DNA from: Bacteroidales bacterium UBA4284
Lineage (GTDB): Bacteria > Bacteroidota > Bacteroidia > Bacteroidales > UBA932
DNA: 6,329 bases
Assembly (NCBI GenBank): GCA_002395925.1
Contig: DGVM01000019.1
Coordinates: 1 to 6,329 of the forward strand
Direction of reading: 5' to 3'
In this document: in pieces, positions 1 through 6,018 of the stretch
Position numbering within the stretch: position 1 is the first letter of the stretch
Layout of the letters: each line of letters begins with the position of its first letter
Made by a program: the position numbers and the translations under genes
The notes under the pieces: generated by a model
Database searches by the model: none
What the model saw: only the letters and a program-made list of their open reading frames with translations
Told to the model about the DNA's origin: nothing

Positions 1-2450
1 CCGAACAGCCCTCCCTTGTAGTAGTCTTTGTTCTGGAAATAGACAGGCTCGCCGGCCGTGTTACCGGATGCATTCGTGTACACGTTGCCGGTCGTAATGA
101 GGCAGTTGCTGACGCAGTCGCGCACCTCGGTCTTGTCGGGTTGGAATACGGCGAGGAGTCCGCCCGCACGGGTGCTGCCGCTGGAATTGTAGCCGCTGAC
201 AGCGCCGTTGTTGACGCAGCGCAACACGCTGGCGGGATACTTGTTCTTGGAGCCCGCTATGCCGCCGAAATAAGCGATGTGGTCGCCGTCCCTGGCAATC
301 AGGAAGCCGGCGTTGATGCAATCCCTGATGGTGCCGGAATCAGCACCGCCGCATATACCTCCGGCATAGAATTCCTTCTTGGTCGAGGTCTGGTCGCCGA
401 ATCCCACTATGCGGCCTTCGTTGCTGCAGAATTCGATCACGGAAGATTCCTGCTTTTCGACAAGGCCCGCAATGCCGCCGACGTACATATGCTGACCGTG
501 GTTGCGCCTCTGGAAATACTGGCCCGTGTTCGTGGTCAGGGTCCCGTCGTCAGCCTTGGTTATAGTGACGGAGCCCCTGGAATACCCCAGAATCCCCCCT
601 GCAGCAAGGTAGGACGCAAATTCTTTGTCTTCGTAGCAGATCTCTGCGCTGTTGGTGCAGCCCTTGATGACGCTGCCGTTCTTGGTGGTTGCGCCCACGA
701 TGCCGCCGTAGCAGACATCGTAGTCGGCGTTGAGCGAAGCATCGCTGTGGAGGACGCCGCTGTTGGTGCACCGGTCAACTGTGGTCGTATTCCCCATAAG
801 GCCCATAATACCGCCTATGCTGATGTCCCAGTTGCCTTTGGTGCTGCCCACGCACGGCGCGGCGTTGATAATATTCGCAGTGTTGGAACATTCCTGTACG
901 AGCATTCCGGTCCCGCTGGACTTACCGACGATACCGCCTATGCAGGATACGCCGATACAATTATTGAACAGGATGCCTTCGTTGGAGCAGGAAAGCAAAC
1001 TCACATCGGCATTGCCGGTCGAGCCAAGTATGCCGCCAACAGCAGAATCTTCCTTGGTCTCGCAGGCGGCGTTGTCGGTAATGTCGGCATAATTGACGCA
1101 CGATTTCAGAGTGGCGCCCTCCCCGGCTGCTCCTGCAATGCCGGCAACGGCGTGCCTGGTTGTAACGTCGGAGGAGGCTGTCACGGGGATAAAGGTGGAG
1201 ACATTCTCCACGAGGCTGTTCTTGTGGGCGTACCCGATGACGCCGGCGTACGACCAGGAATCGGCAGTAGGGTTCGAGAGCTGGATGGAACTGCTCCCGT
1301 CAGGAGAGGAGCCGTCGGAAGAACCGAACACTATATCCTTGAGCACTGCTGCCTGCCCGGCTGAAGAACCGAGCGTGCGGATGAATCCGATACGGTTGTC
1401 GGAAGGATTGCTCACCGTGAAATTATAAATCTTGTGCCCCTGGCCGTCGAAGATGCCGAGGAACTGCTCCACGGGCTTCCAGGCGTAGCCGCCGAGGTCG
1501 ATGTCGGCCCCGAGCTTGACCTCGTCTCCTTCCGCATAGACGCCTGCGGAAGCAAGCCGGCGCCACATCTTCAGTTGGTCCGCATTCATAATCACCGGCG
1601 GACAAGGCGTGCCGTCATCCACCACGGAAAGATTCTGGCCGCCGTTGCGCACGAGCGACTGCGGGGACGACTTGGTCTTGATGGACTTGCTGCCGTCGAT
1701 GGTGGTGACTATAATGCTGTAGCCCTTCTCGAAAGTATTTGGCCACAGGGCAATATAATATTCACCTGCGGGGAAGGCGGAGTTCTCGCTTCCCGCATCA
1801 GCTTTATATACAAGGGTAATCTTATATCCGGCCGCGTTCGAATAGTCCATCCTCGGAGCCCCTTCGCCGCCATAATAGAAATGGTTGGTGCCGTTGATGC
1901 TTTCACCGTTATTGCCGGTAAGGGTCACTGACGCCACGTCGCTGCGGTCGATCCTGACCTTCATCAGGGAAAATTGGTTCGTAAAAGTCAGCACGCCTGA
2001 ACCGTTGTCCGAAGCCGTCGAGACCAATGCGCCGGGGTCCACGCAACGGCTGCCGATGACCGTCTGCGTGCCGGGAATCTTGATGCTGATACGCGAATTC
2101 TCCGTACTTATATTGGTAGCGGAAGAATAAGGGGCGACCGCCCAATAGCCGTCCGCACTTTGAGCAGAGCCGGAGAACTGCGCGGATTTGCCGTCAGCAG
2201 AAACGGAGGAAGCGGTAAAACGGTTGAAAGCCGAGCCATCGAAAACCGCAATCTCATCACCGGACTCCCAGAGCACGAAGTTGCCGTCTATATCAGCCCT
2301 GGTCTGAAGCCCTTCGGCATTTGCGACAAAGGACATTTCAACAAGGCCGGCCTCTCTGTCAGCAAAAACGACAGTATCCGGAGCCGCTTCCTTGGTACAA
2401 GAAGCGACTAGGAGAATGCCCGTAACAAAACTAAAAAGATACTTATGCAT
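1..2450 (-). CDS. Large surface lipoprotein: fimbrillin-like domain plus GLUG-like repeats (partial)
   Basis: Open from the ATG at 2450 to the left edge with no stop (816 residues visible, C-terminus missing). Residues 1-18 are a lipoprotein signal peptide: K3, a hydrophobic core, and lipobox V-A-S-C with Cys18 as lipidation site. Residues about 25-275 resemble the fimbrillin-like (Mfa-like) domain of Bacteroidota surface proteins, with a T-R-A-D-I-D segment near 50-54 and the typical L-W-E-S-G-D-E-I-A-V-F-D at 60-71. From about 280 a linker leads to A-D-I-D-L (315-319) and F-D-G-Q-G-H-K (334-340), the usual lead-in to GLUG-type repeats, which fill residues 401 to the edge. The protein is probably exported and anchored in the outer membrane, possibly surface-exposed, and may bind host or dietary glycans or act in adhesion; the ligand is unknown. 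It starts 12 bases after a small peptide gene and has no TAnnTTTG box of its own nearby, so it is probably the third gene of that operon. I read the frame at both ends and at several internal points and it is consistent. Confidence 0.9.
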   Translation of the reverse strand, partial: MHKYLFSFVTGILLVASCTKEAAPDTVVFADREAGLVEMSFVANAEGLQTRADIDGNFVLWESGDEIAVFDGSAFNRFTASSVSADGKSAQFSGSAQSADGYWAVAPYSSATNISTENSRISIKIPGTQTVIGSRCVDPGALVSTASDNGSGVLTFTNQFSLMKVRIDRSDVASVTLTGNNGESINGTNHFYYGGEGAPRMDYSNAAGYKITLVYKADAGSENSAFPAGEYYIALWPNTFEKGYSIIVTTIDGSKSIKTKSSPQSLVRNGGQNLSVVDDGTPCPPVIMNADQLKMWRRLASAGVYAEGDEVKLGADIDLGGYAWKPVEQFLGIFDGQGHKIYNFTVSNPSDNRIGFIRTLGSSAGQAAVLKDIVFGSSDGSSPDGSSSIQLSNPTADSWSYAGVIGYAHKNSLVENVSTFIPVTASSDVTTRHAVAGIAGAAGEGATLKSCVNYADITDNAACETKEDSAVGGILGSTGNADVSLLSCSNEGILFNNCIGVSCIGGIVGKSSGTGMLVQECSNTANIINAAPCVGSTKGNWDISIGGIMGLMGNTTTVDRCTNSGVLHSDASLNADYDVCYGGIVGATTKNGSVIKGCTNSAEICYEDKEFASYLAAGGILGYSRGSVTITKADDGTLTTNTGQYFQRRNHGQHMYVGGIAGLVEKQESSVIEFCSNEGRIVGFGDQTSTKKEFYAGGICGGADSGTIRDCINAGFLIARDGDHIAYFGGIAGSKNKYPASVLRCVNNGAVSGYNSSGSTRAGGLLAVFQPDKTEVRDCVSNCLITTGNVYTNASGNTAGEPVYFQNKDYYKGGLF
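3..1250 (-). repeat. Protein-level array of about 12 GLUG-like G-G-I-x-G repeats within the lipoprotein
   Basis: Repeat units begin near residues 401, 433, 470, 503, 544, 580, 616, 656, 695, 727, 761 and 811 of the lipoprotein, with a period of 32-50 residues. The shared pattern is [Y/A/C/S]-x-G-G-I-x-G, a variable loop, a hydrophobic residue, x-C-x-N, then a short strand ending in I or V. The Cys-x-Asn step recurs in most units (for example S-C-V-N, E-C-S-N, R-C-T-N, D-C-I-N, R-C-V-N). This spacing is typical of right-handed beta-helix or solenoid surface proteins of the GLUG type. The units differ clearly at the DNA level, so this is an old, diverged array rather than a recent tandem duplication. 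The last visible unit is cut by the left edge. Confidence 0.75.
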
Positions 2451-2462
2451 AGTAAACTACTT

Positions 2463-2606
2463 TTAATCAATTAAATCCCAATCAGAAGAAGCATCGGTAA
2501 GAGAGTCAAGCTCCCTGTCCGTCGAAGTATAACTCGAGCAGAGCAGATCTTGCTGCCCCAATTCTGAGAACTCACAAAGAGGAACGAGGTAATGATTTGC
2601 TTTCAT
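2463..2606 (-). CDS. Small peptide A, 47 aa, acidic D-W-D tail, paralogue of its upstream neighbour
   Basis: Function unrecognised. The 47-residue product aligns without gaps to the adjacent 46-residue product. Shared positions are M1, Y6, P9-L10-C11-E12, Q18, L22-C23, S25, R31, D34, L36, D38-A39 and D42-W43-D44, about 18 of 46. That alignment sets the start at 2606; an alternative in-frame ATG lies at 2612, only 4 bases after the stop of the upstream gene. There is no signal peptide or membrane segment. The C-terminal third is acidic. Short Bacteroidota proteins with an N-terminal Y-x-x-P and an acidic tail, encoded near fimbrillin-like lipoproteins, are familiar to me, but I know of no established role. 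The gene ends 12 bases before the lipoprotein ATG, implying co-transcription. Confidence 0.72.
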   Translation of the reverse strand: MKANHYLVPLCEFSELGQQDLLCSSYTSTDRELDSLTDASSDWDLID

Positions 2607-2616
2607 ATTCATAAGG

Positions 2617-2757
2617 CTATTCGGAATCCCAGTCCCCAAACGCATCCTGGAGAGGGTCGAAAGAACGCTCTCCGTTGAAAGTGCTCTGGCAAAGCACCGT
2701 GGGCTGCTCCGCCCCGGCTTTTTCGCACAAAGGAGTCTTGTAAACTAATCGTACCAT
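2617..2757 (-). CDS. Small peptide B, 46 aa, acidic D-W-D tail, first gene of the minus-strand operon
   Basis: Function unrecognised. The product is 46 residues with Y6, P9-L10-C11-E12, C23-x-S25 and a tail containing D34, L36, D38-A39, D42-W43-D44, then S-E and a stop. It matches the next gene downstream residue for residue in spacing, including two cysteines exactly 12 apart. The start at 2757 is chosen because it aligns with the start of peptide A and lies downstream of the promoter and palindrome. The longer reading from 2823 would begin upstream of the -7 box and is unlikely. An in-frame ATG at 2763 is a possible alternative. It has no signal peptide, so the product is predicted cytoplasmic unless exported by a dedicated route. 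It is probably the promoter-proximal member of a three-gene transcript with peptide A and the lipoprotein. Confidence 0.72.
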   Translation of the reverse strand: MVRLVYKTPLCEKAGAEQPTVLCQSTFNGERSFDPLQDAFGDWDSE

Positions 2758-2771
2758 AAGCATCGCATCTT

Positions 2772-2787
2772 GTGTGTGCGCACACAC
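2772..2787. promoter_or_regulatory. Putative LacI-type operator O1 (perfect 16-bp palindrome)
   Basis: GTGTGTGCGCACACAC is a perfect inverted repeat centred on CG at 2779/2780, as is usual for LacI-family operators. It lies between the -7 box (2794-2801) and the ATG of peptide B (2757), at or just after the expected transcription start, which suits repression. The 14-bp core TGTGTGCGCACACA (2773-2786) differs by one base from the element at 3975-3988, and the match continues into the flank (CAAGAT) on the downstream side. The LacI gene next to it is the obvious candidate for the protein that binds it. Confidence 0.75.
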
Positions 2788-2793
2788 TAATCG

Positions 2794-2823
2794 CAAAGGT
2801 AAAAATATTCTGTGTAAAAACAA
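2794..2823 (-). promoter_or_regulatory. Bacteroidota-type promoter for the small-peptide/lipoprotein operon
   Basis: On the minus strand, TTG (2823-2821) is followed after 19 bases by TACCTTTG (2801-2794). This matches the Bacteroidota primary sigma consensus of a -33 TTG and -7 TAnnTTTG. The same -7 octamer and the same 19-base spacing recur at the SDR promoter. It lies between the LacI stop codon (2841) and the first small gene, so the small genes need not depend on LacI transcription. No clear intrinsic terminator separates LacI from this promoter, so read-through is possible. Confidence 0.72.
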
Positions 2824-2840
2824 TAGCTTGGAAAGATTTT

Positions 2841-3911
2841 TTATTCTGCCGCCTGCCGGGACATCAGGTTCTCCTTGAAGACGATATCAATGGGCAGACG
2901 CCCTTCGGAGCTCTTGTCGGGGGCACCGTAGAGAAGAAAATGCAGTAGCGATTCAACAGCGCAAAAGCCCTGACGGTCAGGATGTTGGTTGATGAGAAAA
3001 TCCATCGTACCGGCCAAAATGCATCGGGAATTACCTTCCGTCACGTCAAATCCTCCGATGACCAGGCCCTCCCGCCTGGAGTCCGGCACGGCGTCGGCCA
3101 CCCTGTAACCGGCGGAAATCACGACGGCAATACCCCGTACCTTGGGATTCTTTTCAAGGAATGAAACTATTTCCGCAGAGGCCTCGGCCGCGTCCGCAGC
3201 AGGGAAGAAGCTTTCTTTGATGATACGCTTCGAGCCGTGGGCCGCAAAATAATCCTTGAACGCCTGCAGACGCAGGGCGGAGTTGTTGGAAATCTGCGTA
3301 CCTATTCGCCTGGGGAGCAAAACGGCGATTTCGGAGCCATCAGGCGTAAAACCGTCCATCAGGCGCGCCAGAAGCCGGCCGCAGACATTCTGATCGACCA
3401 TAAAACGGCCCACGGGATTGGTGCCGGGCACCGAACCGTCCACGAAAACATAAGGCACTCCCCTCTCGTCCAGACGCCAGCACAACTCACGGGTCTCGGC
3501 AATGAAGGTCGTACCGAGAATCACGGCCGAGCATGGCTGGGAAGCGACTTTATGGAACACATCCCGGCAAGACAGCGAGCTGAACTGATCGAAGAAAAAG
3601 TAATCGCACACAATGGAAATGTCCCCGTATTCACGAAGAGCCTTGTCGAGCCCCTGCCTGACCAGGTCCCAATACTCACCCTTTTCGGACGACGGTATGG
3701 AAATCAGCAGGTGCAGGGACTTGCCGGTTTTCTTGAATGCAACGGCGGAGGTGTGGATGTTGTAGCGGTATGACTGGGTGTCAAGAACCGCCTGTACGGC
3801 AGCGAGAGCCTTGTCTGACACCTTGCCGCGGTTATGGAGCACACGATCCACGGTGCCGACCGAGACTCCGGCCAGCTGGGCAATCTGCTTGATGGTTAGT
3901 TGCTGCTCCAT
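2841..3911 (-). CDS. LacI-family transcriptional regulator
   Basis: A 356-residue regulator, slightly longer than the usual 330-340. Residues about 5-50 form the LacI helix-turn-helix: T-I-K-Q-I-A-Q-L-A-G-V-S-V-G-T-V-D-R-V-L, then N-R-G-K-V-S and Y-R-Y-N. Position S of the common T-V-S-R-V-L is D here. The rest is a periplasmic-binding-protein-like effector domain of the sugar-binding type, with L-L-I-S-I-P at its first strand and G-G-F-D-V-T near its end. By family it should bind a palindromic operator and release it when a sugar, sugar acid or phosphorylated intermediate binds. It is divergent from the SDR-transporter-kinase operon and upstream of the small-peptide operon, and both carry the same palindrome, so it most likely controls both. 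In an ungapped comparison with what I recall of PurR, the minor-groove Leu of the hinge helix appears to be Lys. The effector cannot be named from sequence. Confidence 0.93.
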   Translation of the reverse strand: MEQQLTIKQIAQLAGVSVGTVDRVLHNRGKVSDKALAAVQAVLDTQSYRYNIHTSAVAFKKTGKSLHLLISIPSSEKGEYWDLVRQGLDKALREYGDISIVCDYFFFDQFSSLSCRDVFHKVASQPCSAVILGTTFIAETRELCWRLDERGVPYVFVDGSVPGTNPVGRFMVDQNVCGRLLARLMDGFTPDGSEIAVLLPRRIGTQISNNSALRLQAFKDYFAAHGSKRIIKESFFPAADAAEASAEIVSFLEKNPKVRGIAVVISAGYRVADAVPDSRREGLVIGGFDVTEGNSRCILAGTMDFLINQHPDRQGFCAVESLLHFLLYGAPDKSSEGRLPIDIVFKENLMSRQAAE

Positions 3912-3918
3912 TGGTGGG

Positions 3919-3952
3919 CAAAGTTAGGAAAAAATATTTAATATGCTTGCAA
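3919..3952 (-). promoter_or_regulatory. Putative promoter of the LacI gene, near-leaderless transcript
   Basis: On the minus strand, TAACTTTG (3926-3919) fits the -7 TAnnTTTG box. A TTG at 3952-3950 is the best -33 candidate, but the 23-base spacing is longer than the 19 of the other two promoters. Only 7 bases separate the -7 box from the ATG at 3911, so transcription should begin at or within a few bases of the start codon. The -33 TTG is one half of TTGCAA, whose other half serves the divergent promoter. Confidence 0.55.
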
Positions 3953-3976
3953 AATTACTTTTTTTACCTACCTTTG
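3947..3976 (+). promoter_or_regulatory. Bacteroidota-type promoter of the SDR-transporter-kinase operon
   Basis: TTG (3947-3949), 19 bases, then TACCTTTG (3969-3976), a close match to the Bacteroidota -33/-7 consensus. The -7 octamer is identical to that of the small-peptide operon. The last two bases of the -7 box are the first two of the operator core, so a bound repressor would directly block polymerase. The ATG of the SDR gene follows 25 bases after the -7 box, preceded by an A-rich stretch rather than a Shine-Dalgarno sequence. Confidence 0.75.
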
Positions 3977-3988
3977 TGTGCGGACACA
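3975..3988. promoter_or_regulatory. Putative LacI-type operator O2, one mismatch from O1
   Basis: TGTGTGCGGACACA has the same core as the palindrome at 2773-2786 with a single C-to-G change beside the central CG. The two elements stay alike downstream (CAAGAT), while sequence further out differs, so the match is not simply a duplicated promoter region. It overlaps the end of the -7 box and the expected transcription start. A GTG at 3978 could extend the SDR frame upstream, but it lies inside this operator and is not a credible start. Confidence 0.75.
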
Positions 3989-4001
3989 CAAGATTAAAGA
4001 A

Positions 4002-4757
4002 ATGAACAATCTCAAAGGAAAAGTGGCTGTTGTGACAGGCGGCGCCCGGGACATAGGACGCGCAGTTTCTATGAAACTGGCCAGTGAGGGAGCAAAAGTT
4101 TGCATAAACTACTGCCACGACAAGACAAAAGCGGAAGAGACGCTTGAAGCGATAAAGAAAGCCGGAGGCGAAGCGATAATAGTACGCGCGGACGTGACCA
4201 GGGAAGGCGATGTCAAGGCCCTCTTCGCCGAAGCGGCGAAGGCATTCGGGCCCCGGATTGACATCCTCGTCAACAACGCCGGCGGCATCGTGGGCCGCAA
4301 ACGCATAGAAGAACAGGATGAAGAGTGGTATAACACCGTCCTGGACCTCAACTTCAAGAGCTGCTGGCTCTGCACCCGTGAAGTCCTTCATTATATGAAA
4401 GAAGGAGGCGCCATCGTAAACGTGTCCTCCCAAGCTGCCCGTGACGGAGGCGGGCCCGGCTCTTCCATCTACGCCTGCGGCAAGGCGGCAATGCTCTGCC
4501 ACACGCGGGCAATGGCCAAGGAGCTCGGGCCGCAGGGCATACGCATCAACGCCGTGTGCCCCGGTATGATAGACACTCTCTTCCACGACACCTTCACCCC
4601 GCAGGCCAACCGTGACGCCCTGCACAGAAGCGCCCCCCTGCGCCGCGAAGGTGAGGCGTCCGAAGTGGCCGGCCTGGTATGTTTTCTCGCAGGCAGCGAA
4701 TCCGGCTACGTCACAGGCACGGGAATTGATATAAACGGAGGGTGTCTGTTCTCCTGA
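4002..4757 (+). CDS. SDR-family NAD(P)-dependent oxidoreductase
   Basis: A classical short-chain dehydrogenase/reductase of 251 residues, the usual length. The Rossmann cofactor loop is T-G-G-A-R-D-I-G (residues 12-19), a variant of T-G-x-x-x-G-I-G with Asp before the Ile. It also has D64 at the adenine site, N-N-A-G (91-94), the structural Asn of L-N-F near 117, catalytic Ser near 142, Y-A-C-G-K (about 156-160) giving the Tyr and Lys, and the P-G motif near 186. It is cytosolic and interconverts an alcohol and a ketone using NAD(H) or NADP(H). SDRs of this FabG-like type include gluconate 5-dehydrogenases and KduD; as first gene of a transporter and KDG-kinase-like operon it probably oxidises or reduces a sugar acid, though the exact substrate is not determined. 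The ATG at 4002 is preferred over an upstream in-frame GTG inside the operator. Its TGA overlaps the next ATG by one base, so translation is probably coupled. Confidence 0.93.
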   Translation: MNNLKGKVAVVTGGARDIGRAVSMKLASEGAKVCINYCHDKTKAEETLEAIKKAGGEAIIVRADVTREGDVKALFAEAAKAFGPRIDILVNNAGGIVGRKRIEEQDEEWYNTVLDLNFKSCWLCTREVLHYMKEGGAIVNVSSQAARDGGGPGSSIYACGKAAMLCHTRAMAKELGPQGIRINAVCPGMIDTLFHDTFTPQANRDALHRSAPLRREGEASEVAGLVCFLAGSESGYVTGTGIDINGGCLFS

Positions 4758-6016
4758 TGAAGCAACTGCTAAAAAATATAGTTCATTGGATTGCGTTGGT
4801 TGGGCCCGGGCTGTTTTGTCTGGGCTTTACCATAGGTACGGGCAGCGTGACTTCAATGGTCAAGTCCGGCAGCACCTACGGGACGGCACTGCTCTGGGTC
4901 CTGGCCATCAGCGCCTTCTTCACCTGGGTGATGACGGAAGCCTACGGGCGCTTCGGCATCGCCACGTCCGACACCGCAATCCACGGCATCAAGAACCATC
5001 TCAAGGGCGGCCGCGCGTGGGCGGTCATCCTCATCTGCGGGCTCGTGGTGAGCCAATGGATAAGCCTCTCCAGCATCCTGAACATCACGTCCAACGCCGT
5101 AAGCGAAGTGCTGTATCTCTGCATTCCCGGGCTCCCCGAAGGCGCAGGATACTGGATTGTGCTCGCCACTGCAATCATTATCGCCCTCCTCGTCTGGATT
5201 ACGCTCAACCGGGGCAGTTACAGCAGTTTCGAAAAGATACTGTCGGTCCTGGTGAGCCTGATGGGGCTCGCGTTCATTATCTCTATGTTCATCGAACTCC
5301 CTGCCCCGGGAAGCATCGTGCGCGGCTTCGTGCCTTCGGTCCCCGAAGGTCCGGACGCACGCCTCTTCATAGCCGCATTCGTGGGCACCACAATGTCGTC
5401 TCCCACCTTCGTCATCCGGCCAATGATCCTGAAAAGCAAGGGCTGGGGGCCCGGAGACGCGCGCCTGCAGCGCAGGGATGCCGTCGTGAGCGCATCGCTT
5501 ACCTTTATCATCAGCGCCTCGATAATGATAGGCGCGGCGGGTGTGCTGTTCTCGCGGGGCATCCAGGTTGACAAGGTGCTGGATATGATTTACGTGCTGG
5601 AGCCCGTGGCGGGCCGCTTCGCCGTGGCCCTGTTCGTCGTGGGCCTGCTCAGCGCGGGGCTCTCTTCTATCTTCCCTATTATGATGCTTGCGCCGGAGCT
5701 GATCAGCGACTACCGTGACGGGCAGATGCAGACAGGAACGCCCCTGTTCAAGGTCCTGACGGCGCTGGCTGCGCTCGCCGGGCTTACCATACCCATTCTG
5801 GGCACCAACCCCATTATCACGCAGATAGCATCCCAGGTGACGCTCGTGTTCGTGCTGCCGCTCGTGATTCTTCTGATGATAATACTGCTGCACAAGCGCA
5901 GCGTGATGGGAGAGCGGCGCCCCGGAGCCGTGTTCACTATCCTTATGTGCCTTGCGTTTGCGTTCGCCTGCGTGGTGTCGTACACCGGTGTGGTGGCTCT
6001 GGGTAAACTCCTCTGA
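4757..6016 (+). CDS. NRAMP/SLC11-related membrane transporter lacking the metal-binding motifs
   Basis: A 419-residue inner-membrane protein with about 11 hydrophobic segments. The start V-G-P-G-L-F (15-20) and the S-G-S-T-Y-G after the first helix (37-42) are typical of NRAMP family members. In true NRAMP metal transporters helix 1 carries D-P-G-N and helix 6 carries M-P-H. Here the corresponding stretches read G-T-G-S (27-30) and M-S-S-P-T (213-217), so the Asp, Asn and His that coordinate or relay the metal are absent. It therefore probably does not carry Mn or Fe in the usual way. Set between an SDR and a sugar-kinase-like gene, it more likely imports the organic substrate of the pathway, although another cation is possible. 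The ATG at 4757 shares its A with the SDR stop (TGATG). An upstream in-frame GTG at 4742 inside the SDR gene is less likely. It is followed two bases later by the kinase gene. Confidence 0.85.
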   Translation: MKQLLKNIVHWIALVGPGLFCLGFTIGTGSVTSMVKSGSTYGTALLWVLAISAFFTWVMTEAYGRFGIATSDTAIHGIKNHLKGGRAWAVILICGLVVSQWISLSSILNITSNAVSEVLYLCIPGLPEGAGYWIVLATAIIIALLVWITLNRGSYSSFEKILSVLVSLMGLAFIISMFIELPAPGSIVRGFVPSVPEGPDARLFIAAFVGTTMSSPTFVIRPMILKSKGWGPGDARLQRRDAVVSASLTFIISASIMIGAAGVLFSRGIQVDKVLDMIYVLEPVAGRFAVALFVVGLLSAGLSSIFPIMMLAPELISDYRDGQMQTGTPLFKVLTALAALAGLTIPILGTNPIITQIASQVTLVFVLPLVILLMIILLHKRSVMGERRPGAVFTILMCLAFAFACVVSYTGVVALGKLL

Positions 6017-6018
6017 AT

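Noticed and set aside
141..1364. 407-codon open frame on the plus strand opposite the lipoprotein
   Set aside because: It is antisense to the well-supported lipoprotein, and its composition (rich in A, G and V with no domain) is what the repeated G-G-I-x-G codons give on the opposite strand.
2770..2788. Alternating TG/CA tract as a simple dinucleotide repeat
   Set aside because: A chance microsatellite would not be expected to reappear with a central CG and the same flank at the other promoter at 3975-3994.
2758..2823. Longer 68-codon version of small peptide B starting at 2823
   Set aside because: It would begin at the -33 region and run through the -7 box and the palindrome; the paralogue alignment begins at 2757.
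2802..2840. Possible intrinsic terminator after the LacI gene
   Set aside because: There is a T-run, but only a weak AT-rich inverted repeat before it (CAAGCTATTG), not a stable GC stem.
3978..4001. GTG-initiated N-terminal extension of the SDR
   Set aside because: The GTG lies inside the palindromic operator and next to the expected transcription start, and the SDR fold begins normally from the ATG at 4002.
3924..4625. 233-codon open frame on the minus strand opposite the SDR gene
   Set aside because: It has no recognisable motif, its start lies inside the SDR gene, and it runs back across the divergent promoter region; the SDR on the other strand has every family motif.
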